Made by a program: the position numbers and the translations under genes
The notes under the pieces: generated by a model
The model's input: only the letters and a program-made list of their open reading frames with translations
Database searches by the model: none
What the model was told of the DNA's origin: nothing
Shown here: piece after piece, positions 8,109-16,968 of the stretch
How positions within the stretch are numbered: position 1 is the stretch's first letter
How the letters are laid out: every line of letters begins with the position of its first letter
DNA from: Fontibacillus puldeungensis
GTDB taxonomy: Bacteria > Bacillota > Bacilli > Paenibacillales > Paenibacillaceae
Direction of reading: 5' to 3'
Assembly (NCBI RefSeq): GCF_042678945.1
Contig: NZ_JBHTLM010000007.1
Coordinates: 1 to 64,000 of the forward strand
DNA length: 64,000 nucleotides

Positions 8109-8700
8109 TCGGATCACCTCCTGCAAATTTGGATAATGACAAAGCTTCCATCTGATTGAGGGTCAGCACCCCGTTGATATCCCGGATTAACATGTAGTTA
8201 AAAGCAAACTCGACAGCCATATGCGCGGGTTTGATTTCTTCGATCGCGGCTTTGAGGTCGTCGAGGTAAGGGGGGATGCCCACCGTGTCGATGAATTTGA
8301 CGGTGAAGCTCCATGCTGCGGGCTGGAACGTGACGTCCATGGACCCGCCATCGTAGGCTTCGGCTACGTTTTTGACGAGGCGCCCGGAAAACTTGCCGCT
8401 GCCGCGCAGCTTGGATTGGACTACGGCCCGGCGCTGGTCGAGCGGCTTCACCGGGTCCACCGTGATACCAAGCTCGTGCTCCCAGCGGTCTAGTCCCCAG
8501 GTGGCCGTGCCGACAAAAAACTGCTGCAGCGTTTCGTCCAATGCCGTAAACAGCGTGTCCAGCTCCGTTCCTTTCGCGTTCATATCGGCCTGAATGACCC
8601 GGGAGGTTTCATAGTAACCCGGCAGGTAAGAGAACATCTCCCGCCCCCGGGGACTTGTCAGCAAGGACTCGCTTGAACTCGTCAGCAAAGATTTATTCAT
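8098..8700 (-). CDS. xkdU: XkdU/YmfQ-like baseplate protein (DUF2313)
   Basis: A 200-residue protein from the ATG at 8700, whose first codons overlap the end of the baseplate J gene (ATGAATAA). YLPGYYETSRVIQADMNAKG, then LDRWEHELGI and the RR-x-VQSKLRG stretch, are the marks of YmfQ/XkdU, the equivalent of phage P2 gpI. It joins the tail fibres to the baseplate wedge. The fit to the PBSX order XkdT-XkdU-fibre supports the call. A longer frame starting at 8748 lacks a ribosome site. Confidence 0.85.
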   Translation of the reverse strand: MNKSLLTSSSESLLTSPRGREMFSYLPGYYETSRVIQADMNAKGTELDTLFTALDETLQQFFVGTATWGLDRWEHELGITVDPVKPLDQRRAVVQSKLRGSGKFSGRLVKNVAEAYDGGSMDVTFQPAAWSFTVKFIDTVGIPPYLDDLKAAIEEIKPAHMAVEFAFNYMLIRDINGVLTLNQMEALSLSKFAGGDPIGH

Positions 8701-9814
8701 ACACATCCACCATCCCCAGCACCGCCACCTGGCCCAATGGAATTTCAAAATTCGTATCGGCGCTGCCGTTCACCGTTAAATCCGTAAAGTCGATGATTGG
8801 CGGAATATCGAGTAAAATCGCCGCAATCCGGGTATATCTCACCAGGGGATCAACAAAAGCGAGCTGCTTCAAATACGCGCGTACTCCTTTTTCAATCAGC
8901 GCCTTAACGTCAGCCATCGTCACCCCGCTAGCTAGCGTGAGCTTCACTTTAATGTTCATTGGCACCTCTTTGGCCGCCATCACGGTGACCACCGGCCCGG
9001 CCGGAGCAACGCCCATCCCCTGTCCATCCTGAGTGGGATCGATATACTTTTGCGCCGCAGCAACAATCTCCTCATTCGCGGCGCGTTTCTCGGCATCGAG
9101 CAGGTAAACGCCGACGGTGCCCGGCCCTTTCCAGAGCGGATGAACCTGAGCACCGCCAACACCCGGCACCTCCCCGGCCCACTTCATATATTGCGCCTTA
9201 TTTCCGCTCGTCCCCTGATTCCTGACCTGAGAATAAAAACGCTCCAGCAGCAGCTCATCCGATTCGATATCGGCGCCGCCCCGGGTTTCCTCCGAGTTAG
9301 TTACCGCCGATACCCCGCTAACCGGCGTCGCGATCACCTGAATAACGCCCGCAGGAACTACTCCGGCCCGACCGGGAGCGAGCGCACGCACCGCCGCTTT
9401 TCCTTCCCCGTTTGCGTCCAGCGTTACCGAAGCCGTAGTCTCATACTCCATGGACGGCTCCTCGGAAAATTCATCCACAGGAGTGGCTACCACAGTCCCG
9501 GCTGGAACCGTCACCCCCGGGGTTCCGGTAAACTGAACCGTCCCAGTCGCTGCCACAGCCGGACGCCGGGTCACGCCGTGCTCCTCCGCACGCAAATCCA
9601 AATACTCACCGTACGTCGTGCTCGCAAAACCACGCTCCAGCACCTGCTGGGCCCATACGGCCGCCTCGCTCAACATAAAGGCCGCCGGCGCTTCAGCGTC
9701 CCAAATAAAAGAGCCCTCAGACTTATCGATATCCGAAGGCACTCTCTCCAGCATACGCTGCATGATTCGCTCTTCCGTCTGTTCCTGCAAATAAAGCGGA
9801 AGCTCCGCCATCAT
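8693..9814 (-). CDS. xkdT: Baseplate J-like protein (XkdT)
   Basis: A 373-residue protein starting at the ATG at 9814 (ATGA overlap with the XkdS stop; AGGGAG upstream). It is a Baseplate_J (gp47/P2 gpJ) family wedge protein: DKSEGSFIWDAEAPAAFML near the start, YLDLRAEEHGVTRRPA, a beta domain beginning VTVPAGTVVATP, and the late TVGVYLLDAEKRAANEEIV. It forms the wedge ring that triggers sheath contraction. Length is normal for the family. Confidence 0.92.
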   Translation of the reverse strand: MMAELPLYLQEQTEERIMQRMLERVPSDIDKSEGSFIWDAEAPAAFMLSEAAVWAQQVLERGFASTTYGEYLDLRAEEHGVTRRPAVAATGTVQFTGTPGVTVPAGTVVATPVDEFSEEPSMEYETTASVTLDANGEGKAAVRALAPGRAGVVPAGVIQVIATPVSGVSAVTNSEETRGGADIESDELLLERFYSQVRNQGTSGNKAQYMKWAGEVPGVGGAQVHPLWKGPGTVGVYLLDAEKRAANEEIVAAAQKYIDPTQDGQGMGVAPAGPVVTVMAAKEVPMNIKVKLTLASGVTMADVKALIEKGVRAYLKQLAFVDPLVRYTRIAAILLDIPPIIDFTDLTVNGSADTNFEIPLGQVAVLGMVDVYE

Positions 9815-10281
9815 GTCACACTCCCTTCCAAAATCACTTCTTCCTCCCGCACGTTGGCGACCCGGCAAGTAAACCGGCACCCGTCCTCCTGCCAGGCAAA
9901 AGTAAAGCTGTCTACGCTAGCCGTCCGGGGATCCGCGAGCAGCGTTTCCGCTGCAATGCGCCGGATTTCGCTTTCCTGCAAAGCGCGGCCGTACCCCTTG
10001 CCGATCAGGTCATCAAATTCCTGACCATAGGCGCGGGAATAGATCAGATGTCTGTAACGCGGCGTGCGGATGGCCTTTTCACACCATACAATCCAGGCGG
10101 TGGTCTCGTCCGCCCGGGCTATTTTTCGCGTGGGTGTCATTACGAATTCTCCGGCATCAAAATCAAATCGCCAACTGCGGCCAAAAGGAACCTCATCGCT
10201 CACGATGGTATCCGTCTCCGCCATCAGCGTCTGCTCGTCCGCCCAAGAATCGTTCATCGCTTCCGGAAAAAGATTAGCCAT
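9811..10281 (-). CDS. xkdS: XkdS-like baseplate protein (DUF2634)
   Basis: A 156-residue protein of the DUF2634/XkdS family, the PBSX counterpart of the gp25-like lysozyme-fold wedge protein. GRSWRFDFDAGEFVMTPTRK, then WCEKAIRTPRYRHLIYSRAY and GQEFDDLIGKGY, are the family hallmarks. It connects the sheath to the wedges. It overlaps the XkdR gene upstream by 8 nt and the XkdT gene downstream by 4 nt. Confidence 0.9.
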   Translation of the reverse strand: MANLFPEAMNDSWADEQTLMAETDTIVSDEVPFGRSWRFDFDAGEFVMTPTRKIARADETTAWIVWCEKAIRTPRYRHLIYSRAYGQEFDDLIGKGYGRALQESEIRRIAAETLLADPRTASVDSFTFAWQEDGCRFTCRVANVREEEVILEGSVT

Positions 10282-10675
10282 TTCCGCTCACCACCTTGCA
10301 GATCACAATCGCATCATTGCCACCGTTGATCGGCAGCGCCAGCACGCGGTCTCCCGGCTGGTATTTCAGCGTGAGCGACGCTTTTTCGGTTTCGGAAGAG
10401 TCATAGGCGAAGCTTCCCTTGCCGCTAACAGCACCGCCTCCGCCATCCTTTAATCCAGTCACGCTTCCGGTCATCTCCAGCTTGGGCAGCTTGAGCGTCC
10501 CCGGAAACTCAGCTACCAAATAGTCCTTGATTTCATGCTTGAAGCTATCCAGCTTCAGCCCCGACCCGGTAATGCTGCCAAGTTCCGCCGAAACGCCGGT
10601 TAACGCCTCCGACGCCTTTTTGGCGGCATTTTCCCGCAGCGAGGCAGCCAGTGCCGTATAAGGATCAATTGTCAA
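10274..10675 (-). CDS. xkdR: XkdR-like protein (DUF2577)
   Basis: A 133-residue protein from a TTG start (10675) that has AAAGGAGG eight bases upstream. DUF2577/XkdR proteins lie between the hub protein XkdQ and XkdS in PBSX-like tails. The sequence has the family's short N-terminal helix, a Gly-rich middle (GLKDGGGGAVSGKGSF) and an end (LTLKYQPGDRVLALPINGGN) that looks like the small OB-type domain of tail spikes. It is a baseplate component with no catalytic residues. Confidence 0.85.
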   Translation of the reverse strand: MTIDPYTALAASLRENAAKKASEALTGVSAELGSITGSGLKLDSFKHEIKDYLVAEFPGTLKLPKLEMTGSVTGLKDGGGGAVSGKGSFAYDSSETEKASLTLKYQPGDRVLALPINGGNDAIVICKVVSGNG

Positions 10676-11642
10676 GAAAATACCTCCTTTTTACGTCATC
10701 GCTTGATGCCAGCTCCAGCGTCATATGCCCCGGATCGCCCAGCTCGTGGGAGACCGAGGTGACGATGAGATTCAGGCCGTTAAGGTTCACCTTATCGCCC
10801 GCCCGAACCGTATTGAGATCGGCGCAGGTGACGGTGTACGTCAGACCTTGTCCCGTCAGCATGGACTGGGCGAATTTTTTCGCGGCGCTCGCGGTTTTGA
10901 CGTTTTCGTCCTGGACGATTTTCTGAAGAACACCGTATTTTGCCGTCTGCCCCGAGGCTGTCGCCAGCACTTTGGATGGAGCATTTTCCTGCTGATCCTC
11001 GGTGCCGATCACCTTCACCCGCGTGACGGTTCCTTCAAGGGTGCGGTTTTGCGTCGTTTCCTCGAGCTGCTCCAGTACCCAAACCTTCTTGTTGCTACCG
11101 ATTTGGAACAATGTTAGTCCAGCTGGTGTCATTCGGGGAACGTACATCTCCCCGCCGGCCTTCACCGTCTCCTTCAGATCCGCCATAATCATGTTATAGA
11201 GCGTTTGCGCGCGGTAGACGGCTTTTTTCAGCTTCGTCTTCGTGTCCGGTAGCGAGGTCAGCTTGATGCTCCAATCCGTCGCATACTTTCTAAGGCGCTG
11301 ACTAGCGGTTCCACCGGTCGGAAAAAGACATTCATCCTCCGATTTCGCCAAATAAATTGTCCGGTCGTAAACCGTAACCGTCATATGCTTACTCTCCTTG
11401 ACCTGGGTTTCGCATTCCCATACGACCCCGGGATTCAGCAAGGGGACCATCCCGCTTCCGCCTCCATATGGAACACCGCTGATTCGGATTTCCTGACCTG
11501 GCTCAATGCCGGGAAAAGAGGGCGGTACTTTCAGCTGAACCGATCCTTGATACGAAATTTGCTCGAGCGAATCCTTTAGCGAAATACCTTCGATCAGCTC
11601 GCGAAGATAATATTTGTTCTGCAGCACCACTTCGTAGCTCAC
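10665..11642 (-). CDS. xkdQ: Baseplate hub protein (XkdQ)
   Basis: A 325-residue protein beginning with GTG in a GTGA overlap with the XkdP stop. It matches XkdQ (gp27/P2 gpD-like hub): an N-terminal beta domain with PSFPGIEPGQEIRISG, then KHMTVTVYDRTIYLAKSEDE, and late AAKKFAQSMLTGQGLTYTVT and DKVNLNGLNLIVTSVSHELG. It forms the central hub below the tube. No separate peptidase domain is present. Confidence 0.88.
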   Translation of the reverse strand: MSYEVVLQNKYYLRELIEGISLKDSLEQISYQGSVQLKVPPSFPGIEPGQEIRISGVPYGGGSGMVPLLNPGVVWECETQVKESKHMTVTVYDRTIYLAKSEDECLFPTGGTASQRLRKYATDWSIKLTSLPDTKTKLKKAVYRAQTLYNMIMADLKETVKAGGEMYVPRMTPAGLTLFQIGSNKKVWVLEQLEETTQNRTLEGTVTRVKVIGTEDQQENAPSKVLATASGQTAKYGVLQKIVQDENVKTASAAKKFAQSMLTGQGLTYTVTCADLNTVRAGDKVNLNGLNLIVTSVSHELGDPGHMTLELASSDDVKRRYFLDN

Positions 11643-12283
11643 TCAGGCATCACCAGCTTTTGCCCGGGCTGGAGCTTGTTCGGATTTTTGCCGATCGTCT
11701 TCTGATTCGTCTTGTACAGAAGCTGCCACTTCGAGCTGTCCCCAAGCTCCAGCTTGGCGATTTTGGATAAGGTGTCGCCGGACTTCACCACGTAGGTTTT
11801 ACCCGGCTTCTTCGTATCGGGGCGGCTGGCTTTGTGGCTTTTCCCGGCTGCAGCCTTCGTGGTATGCACCTTCATATCCCGCCAGGTTCGCGCGGTCAGG
11901 TCAAAATACACATCGCCCGTCTCACCACCCTTAAAGGTGCTGTTATGCGCCGAAATCGTGACGAGGACGTTCACCGCCGTACCGTCGATGACCAGCCGAA
12001 CCGGGGTTTTGCTGTTCATGAGCTTGGTAAGGTAGTTCATCCCCTCCTGCGGGTCCTTCATCTCGGAAAAGTTGCAATAGCCTTCATCATACTCCGCCGG
12101 AAAAAAAGAAGAGAAGGCGATTTCCTTCACCTTCTCTCCTGTCGGGAAATCGTATTCCCCCAGCGCCATAATATTGACCGTTTCAAAAGCTTTGTTCCGG
12201 GTGATCGCAATCTCTTCCGGATTGACGGGAAAAGTAAACTTATTGCCGGAACTATCCAGCAAATGAATTTGCATCGTGGCCAT
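11639..12283 (-). CDS. xkdP: LysM-containing tail protein (XkdP)
   Basis: A 214-residue protein; the ATG at 12283 is 10 bases after GGAG, better than the TTG three codons upstream. The first ~150 residues are the tail-associated domain (FTFPVNPEEIAITRNKAFET, GEYDFPTGEKVKEIAFSSFF). The last ~48 are one LysM domain (YVVKSGDTLSKIAKLELGDS, ending QPGQKLVMPE), which binds peptidoglycan glycans. It corresponds to gp53-like proteins that join the hub and wedges. Order in the operon matches PBSX. Confidence 0.9.
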   Translation of the reverse strand: MATMQIHLLDSSGNKFTFPVNPEEIAITRNKAFETVNIMALGEYDFPTGEKVKEIAFSSFFPAEYDEGYCNFSEMKDPQEGMNYLTKLMNSKTPVRLVIDGTAVNVLVTISAHNSTFKGGETGDVYFDLTARTWRDMKVHTTKAAAGKSHKASRPDTKKPGKTYVVKSGDTLSKIAKLELGDSSKWQLLYKTNQKTIGKNPNKLQPGQKLVMPE

Positions 12284-12303
12284 CCGATCCAATCTCCTCC
12301 CTT

Positions 12304-14367
12304 CTATTTCAGATTTTGCATCGCAAATCGAACTTCATTGGCAATTTTCAGACCTGCCTTCTTGGCCAGTTCGTCGTAGTTGATTTCGTCTTTGTTGACC
12401 GTGAGGTTTACGGCGCCTTGGGATACGGAGACGTTGATTGGAGCAGGGGCGGATTCCTTCCGCGCCTTGCCATCCTCCTTAGCCGTGCGGTTACCTCCGA
12501 TTGCTGGAACCGGAAAGCTCCCCATCATTGGAAATGCTGGAACCCTGGCTAACGCTGGCATGCGCAGCCCTAAGGCAGGCGCTGATTTCGCTGAAATTTT
12601 TGAAGGAGTTTGATTAGCTGCTTTAGCTACCTTCGGTGACTTCTTCTCTTTTCCAAAGAACAAATCAGAAACGAAATTGCCGACTTTACCACCGACATAG
12701 TCCCCAGCCGCTGATCCTAACATGGCCCCACCTGCAGTGCCTGCTCCAGGAAGGATGAAAGAACCGGCCGAACCCCCAAGAGTCCCTCCGATTGCAGAAA
12801 AAATCCCTGAAGTAATTGCCTTTACTCTATCTCTACCTGATCCGGCTGTTGCCACAGAGACGATATCCGACACCCACTTGGCCGGGCCGGGCAGTTTCAC
12901 AGATTTTGCAGCTTTCCCGAGAAACTTGGCGCCTTTCCCTAACCAACCGCCTACTTTTCCTAATCCTTTACCAAGCCAGCCTGTTCCCTTGCCTAGCAAA
13001 TTCGAGCCTTTCTCTCCTAACCAAGATGCGCCTTCCTTCACGGAGGAAACGCCTTTACCTGCCAAGTCCTTGGCGCCTTCCAGCAGTCCAGGACCTTTTT
13101 CGCTCACAAAATTGGCTCCGGTTTTGAGTAAGGAAACAGGCGAAAATTTTGCTAATTTTCCTATCCCCTTACCTAACCATCCTGCTCCCTTGCTCAGTAA
13201 ATTCGAGCCTTTCTCTCCTAACCAAGACGCGCCTTTTTTAACTGAGGATACGCCTTTTCCCGCCAAATCCTTGGCGCCACTCAGCAGATCAGGACCTTCA
13301 TCGCTCAAAAAATTAACACCGGTGTTCATAAGCAAGCCAAGTCCGATTTTCCCAGCGGCCCCTCTTCCTAACGCCGCTTTACCTGCTGCACCGCCTACAC
13401 CGCCAAAGCGCATCTTGCCCCCGCCAAAACGTCTTCTCGAGCTATTCCTAGTCTGATTTTTGCCTTTTTTGCCTCTGCCGGTGCCGCCCGAAACATCTCC
13501 GCCCATCATGCCGCCGGAGTCGCCTCCGCCGCCTCCGCAATTACAGTTGCAGACGCAGGTACAGTTGCCATTTTTGGCACCATCGTCTTTTTTGCCCATC
13601 AGTTTATCAATGAGCGACTTAACCCCATCTTTGGCGTAATCCTTTGCAACATCTTTGCCGACATCCTTGGCAAAAGCACCGGTCTTTTGCAAAAATCCTT
13701 CGCTCTTCTTACTCGGCTGAGCAGGACTCGGCTTTTGGGCCACTTCCGAAATATGGCTGTTTATCAAATCCGTCGGATGAAACTTGGGAAACCCCGACGG
13801 ACCGATTGCCGGGCTTTTGGGCTTTGTAGGAATACCGGGAGTTGGATTTCCTTTTCCATTCCCGGTGGTCCCTTTCGTGATAACACCTACCATGCTTAGG
13901 GCCTGCTGTATAGCATTCTGTACCCCGCCGCTAATCGAGCTCGAGATTGCTGCGGAGATGCTCTTCATCGTGCTTTTTCCCGAGGAGCTCATCCAATTGT
14001 TAAAAGAGCCCCCTACTACCTGCTGCCAATTCACTCCGGCTACGGAGATGCGCCATGGAGTGGCGGTGAGCGAAGCGAGGGAAGCCCGGATTCTAGTGGC
14101 TCCCGCAGACACGCGGTCGTTCAGTATAACGGTCGGCTTAACTGTAGTGCGGCCTAGCTGTTTCAGCCTGTCGGTGATTTTACGCTCCGTGGACGTAAAC
14201 CGATCGTCCAGGGAGATGACGGGCTTGATGCGAGTTTTGCCCAGCGTAGCCGCCCGGCGCTGCGTTTGCTGCAGCAGTTTGTCCAGGCTGCGCAGCTTTT
14301 TATCCGTCTTGTCGATGTCACGGTCGTCAATCTCGATATTCCATTCAAAAATCTTTTTGTCAGACAT
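12304..14367 (-). CDS. Tail tape measure protein (XkdO-position)
   Basis: A 687-residue protein between the tail chaperone and XkdP genes, the position of tape measure proteins. The start is helical and coiled (DKKLRSLDKLLQQTQRRA). The middle holds an unusual Cys/Gly segment (CTCVCNCNCGGGGG, residues ~265-285). Then come two copies of a ~100-residue Gly/Lys-rich repeat (DLAGKGVSSVKKGASWLGEK and DLAGKGVSSVKEGASWLGEK). A Gly/Ala-rich membrane-like section (IGGTLGGSAGSFILPGAGTA) follows near 540-570. No lysozyme or peptidase domain is visible. By the usual ~0.15 nm per residue, tail length would be near 100 nm. AAAGGAGG precedes the ATG. Confidence 0.8.
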   Translation of the reverse strand: MSDKKIFEWNIEIDDRDIDKTDKKLRSLDKLLQQTQRRAATLGKTRIKPVISLDDRFTSTERKITDRLKQLGRTTVKPTVILNDRVSAGATRIRASLASLTATPWRISVAGVNWQQVVGGSFNNWMSSSGKSTMKSISAAISSSISGGVQNAIQQALSMVGVITKGTTGNGKGNPTPGIPTKPKSPAIGPSGFPKFHPTDLINSHISEVAQKPSPAQPSKKSEGFLQKTGAFAKDVGKDVAKDYAKDGVKSLIDKLMGKKDDGAKNGNCTCVCNCNCGGGGGDSGGMMGGDVSGGTGRGKKGKNQTRNSSRRRFGGGKMRFGGVGGAAGKAALGRGAAGKIGLGLLMNTGVNFLSDEGPDLLSGAKDLAGKGVSSVKKGASWLGEKGSNLLSKGAGWLGKGIGKLAKFSPVSLLKTGANFVSEKGPGLLEGAKDLAGKGVSSVKEGASWLGEKGSNLLGKGTGWLGKGLGKVGGWLGKGAKFLGKAAKSVKLPGPAKWVSDIVSVATAGSGRDRVKAITSGIFSAIGGTLGGSAGSFILPGAGTAGGAMLGSAAGDYVGGKVGNFVSDLFFGKEKKSPKVAKAANQTPSKISAKSAPALGLRMPALARVPAFPMMGSFPVPAIGGNRTAKEDGKARKESAPAPINVSVSQGAVNLTVNKDEINYDELAKKAGLKIANEVRFAMQNLK

Positions 14368-14433
14368 ATGCTACCTCCTTTCCCCGTTACTGTGCCTGGC
14401 CCTGAGCGAATGAAAAAGAGGGAGACCCTGGGC

Positions 14434-15035
14434 TTACATTTCCAGCTCCCTCTCCGAAAAAGCTCTAAGCAGCAGGCGCTCTCCCTTGGGGAGCGACCAA
14501 AACACCCCGGGGCGAAGATGATGCCGCGTCCACAAATGGAACAGCAGCGTCGTCATGCCGCCGGAGTCGATCAGTTTTTTACGTCTTCGATGTCGACCCC
14601 AAAGCCGGAGATTTCGAGCACCTTATCGCCGACGGCGTCCAGTTCCCCGGCCAAAAGAAGGCGGCGAACCGCCTCTTCCCCGCCGGAGAGCTTGAGGCGG
14701 CTGATCAGGCGCTCATCGCCCCAGCCGCTCAGCTTCACGCTGTGCTCCTCCGCGCCATCGCCGCTCTTTTTCACGACTTCCAGCAACGAAGTTGCTTCCT
14801 TAATCAAAGCCGCGTTAAACAGCTCGCTGTCGATTTTTTCCGTGACCTGTCCTTTGGTCGTCTTGCGAACCGTGCAGCGCTCGCGAATACCGTCCACTTT
14901 GCTCGACGTCAGTCCGCGCAGCGTCACCCGTAAACCCAGCCGGCCAATAAAAACGGCCTCTTCCGGCAGATTGGCTGCCGTCTCGAAGAGACCGTCCAAA
15001 ATTTCCTGTTCATTAAAAACATCCTGTTGACTCAA
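14434..15035 (-). CDS. Predicted -1 frameshift product of the tail chaperone gene
   Basis: Slipping by -1 at A AAA AAC joins the 154 residues of the XkdN-like protein to 46 more, beginning LIDSGGMTTLLFHLWTRHHL and ending AFSERELEM, for about 200 residues in all. The extension frame has no ribosome site of its own and runs up to 66 nt before the tape measure gene. This is the arrangement of lambda gpG/gpGT and many other long-tailed phages, where both products load the tape measure protein. The slip site and open -1 frame are seen; use of the site is inferred. Confidence 0.7.
14571..15035 (-). CDS. xkdN: Tail assembly chaperone, short form (XkdN)
   Basis: A 154-residue XkdN-like protein from a TTG start with AGGAGG upstream. 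Features of the family are the acidic start NEQEILDGLFETAANL, RGLTSSKVDGIRERC in the middle, and SGGEEAVRRLLLAGELDAVG near the end. The stop TGA follows directly on the slippery heptamer. It is thought to coat the tape measure protein during tail assembly and not to be in the finished particle. It lies 30 nt downstream of the tube gene. Confidence 0.85.
   Translation of the reverse strand: MSQQDVFNEQEILDGLFETAANLPEEAVFIGRLGLRVTLRGLTSSKVDGIRERCTVRKTTKGQVTEKIDSELFNAALIKEATSLLEVVKKSGDGAEEHSVKLSGWGDERLISRLKLSGGEEAVRRLLLAGELDAVGDKVLEISGFGVDIEDVKN
14574..14580 (-). promoter_or_regulatory. Slippery heptamer for -1 frameshifting
   Basis: Zero-frame codons are GTA AAA AAC TGA, so the heptamer A AAA AAC is in the exact register needed for tandem slippage just before the stop. 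Entering the -1 frame opens 46 sense codons. Confidence 0.75.
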
Positions 15036-15064
15036 GGTTTGTTCCTCCTATTTTGGGGCTCAGA

Positions 15065-15481
15065 TTAAGAAGCTACAATCGGATCGAGCAGCTCGTACGA
15101 CTCAAACGTAAACGCCGTTTCCTCCGCGATCTCTTCGCCTGCGGTCCAGTTGGCCAATTGGATTTTGTCGACCATACAGTTGTTTAACTGGATCCGTTCA
15201 AAACCATAAGCTTCCGGGTCATCAAGCTTGTTGATGATGGAGAACTTAGCAAACCCTCTCGAGATCATGTCCGAGGTGACTTTGTAGCCGCTCATTGTGC
15301 CGGTACCTTTTTTCCGGCCCAGCTTGAATACGGTATAATCGGTGCCGACGAGATTCAGCTCCTTCTTCTCCGCTTCTACATTTGCCTCCAGATGGTTTAG
15401 GTTGGACTGCCAAGCGCCGTCGATAAAAATCTGGCCGAACGTACCCATAATGACGCGGCCGGGATCAAGATATTGTGCCAT
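15065..15481 (-). CDS. xkdM: Tail tube protein (XkdM, DUF2001)
   Basis: A 138-residue protein of the XkdM/DUF2001 family, the inner tube of contractile tails. GRVIMGTFGQIFIDGAWQSN at the start and LGRKKGTGTMSGYKVTSDMI in the middle are diagnostic, and the acidic end (EEIAEETAFTFESYELLDPI) is typical. Many copies stack into the tube inside the sheath. It lies 22 nt after the sheath gene, with AAGGGGG before the ATG. Confidence 0.92.
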   Translation of the reverse strand: MAQYLDPGRVIMGTFGQIFIDGAWQSNLNHLEANVEAEKKELNLVGTDYTVFKLGRKKGTGTMSGYKVTSDMISRGFAKFSIINKLDDPEAYGFERIQLNNCMVDKIQLANWTAGEEIAEETAFTFESYELLDPIVAS

Positions 15482-15503
15482 AGTTTAATTTCCCCCTTAT
15501 AAG

Positions 15504-16967
15504 TTATTGCACGTAAAACGTGCCGAAAATTTGTTCCATGACGTCCGTATCATCCGCGGTCCACGTCAGGAATACCTGGTCATCCTCAGGGACGAACTGC
15601 GGTGCGCTGCCATAGAAGCGCGGATCAAGCGTTACATCGAAGCCGGTCGACTCGATCACGCTTTCGGCGGCCAAGGTTTGCAAATACTGCTTCCCGGCGC
15701 CGATCAAAGCGAGCCGCCCTTCTTCCGTGTTATTCACCTTGCCGATGTAATAGTCCTCGGCGGTGCGCTGCAAATCGGCATTGATCTGGTCGAGAACACG
15801 GATTTTGCGGATTTTTTTCCAGCCTTTGTTCTGGCCTTCCCGAGGTGAAATCAGACTGTTTACGCCGCGCAGCACCTTCACTCTCCGGCCGTCGTGCACG
15901 AGGAGGAACACGCCGCCCTGCACTGCCTGCTCCTGCTCGGAGCGGGTCCAACGCCGCGTTACGTCGTCGAAAGGAGAGGACGCGTAGGTCGTCGATTCCT
16001 TCAGCGATTGCCCGGCGATCAAACCAGCGACCCAGGAAGCGGCTTGTGCGGAAGTGTACTCCTCGCCGTTTAGCTTGGCACCCGTCCCGACGTTGACGAT
16101 GCCTTCATGATTCAGGCTTGCGCTGCGGGCAATCGTTTTGCTTACCGCATCGGCCCCGGTATCTTCGGCTTTAGAGCCGCCAAGGACCGCGATAACCCCT
16201 TTGCCTTCGCCGCGGACCCGCTTCACCCAAGCGACGATGCTCGTGCGGAGTGCCGGATCCGTTACGCCGTCCAGCGTAAGTACATGGAAGTCCTGCGTTT
16301 CAAAAGCGGCCGTCGCCGCGACATAATCGGCGTTCGTGATGCCCGAGATGCCGCTTTCCCCACCGGTCATGCTTGCTGTGGTCAGGTCTGCCACGGTACC
16401 GTCGGCGATTTTTTCAGCTGTAATCCATTTGTTGCCGGCATCTTCATTAATAGCCGCTACGACTTGATCCACCGTGCCGTTGCCGAGCGAGATCGTGCGC
16501 AGCAGCGCCGCTCCCTCGTACAGCTTCAGTTCCTTGCTGCCAACAGCGACCAGGCTAGGCTGGATTGTTACTTTGAAGCCGTTGCCGCGTTTTCCCGGGT
16601 ATTTCGCTTTGAGGGCGACGGCATCCGCCGGGGTGGCTGCGGTATTTTTCAGCGTCAATGACGCTTTTGCTGCTGTACTGTCGGCGAGCCGATAGGCAAG
16701 CAGCTTCTTGGGGCCGCCAAGCATAGCCAGATACAACGTCGTAAACGCTGTGGCACCGTCCGTTTCATCCTCCGAAAACATCTCTCGGATCGCCGCTTCG
16801 TTCGTTACCTCAACAAACTGGCCCACCGGTCCCCAATGAGACTTCACCGGAGCAACAACGACACCGCGCGCCCCCGCCTGAATCGCCGTTCCTGCTGCGC
16901 TCACAAAATTCATGTACAAGCCGGGCAATACCGGCTGATCTGTCAAACTCCAATTTCCTCCTGCCAT
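15504..16967 (-). CDS. xkdK: Contractile tail sheath protein (XkdK)
   Basis: A 487-residue sheath protein. GGNWSLTDQPVLPGLYMNFV at the start, the variable outward domain (about 95-210), and the C-terminal conserved part (ISPREGQNKGWKKIRKIRVL, DPRFYGSAPQFVPEDDQVFL) match XkdK. Contraction of this protein drives the tube through the target envelope, so its presence shows the particle is of the contractile, R-type or myovirus kind. AAGGTG lies seven bases before the ATG. Confidence 0.94.
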   Translation of the reverse strand: MAGGNWSLTDQPVLPGLYMNFVSAAGTAIQAGARGVVVAPVKSHWGPVGQFVEVTNEAAIREMFSEDETDGATAFTTLYLAMLGGPKKLLAYRLADSTAAKASLTLKNTAATPADAVALKAKYPGKRGNGFKVTIQPSLVAVGSKELKLYEGAALLRTISLGNGTVDQVVAAINEDAGNKWITAEKIADGTVADLTTASMTGGESGISGITNADYVAATAAFETQDFHVLTLDGVTDPALRTSIVAWVKRVRGEGKGVIAVLGGSKAEDTGADAVSKTIARSASLNHEGIVNVGTGAKLNGEEYTSAQAASWVAGLIAGQSLKESTTYASSPFDDVTRRWTRSEQEQAVQGGVFLLVHDGRRVKVLRGVNSLISPREGQNKGWKKIRKIRVLDQINADLQRTAEDYYIGKVNNTEEGRLALIGAGKQYLQTLAAESVIESTGFDVTLDPRFYGSAPQFVPEDDQVFLTWTADDTDVMEQIFGTFYVQ

Positions 16968-16968
16968 C

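Noticed and set aside
9050..10024. A 324-codon plus-strand frame
   Set aside because: It is antisense to the baseplate J and XkdS genes, has a basic, low-complexity product and no family pattern; the opposite strand explains the DNA.
12722..13456. A Pro/Ser-rich 244-codon plus-strand frame
   Set aside because: It is the antisense of the Gly/Lys-rich tape measure repeats, which gives the Pro/Ser composition.
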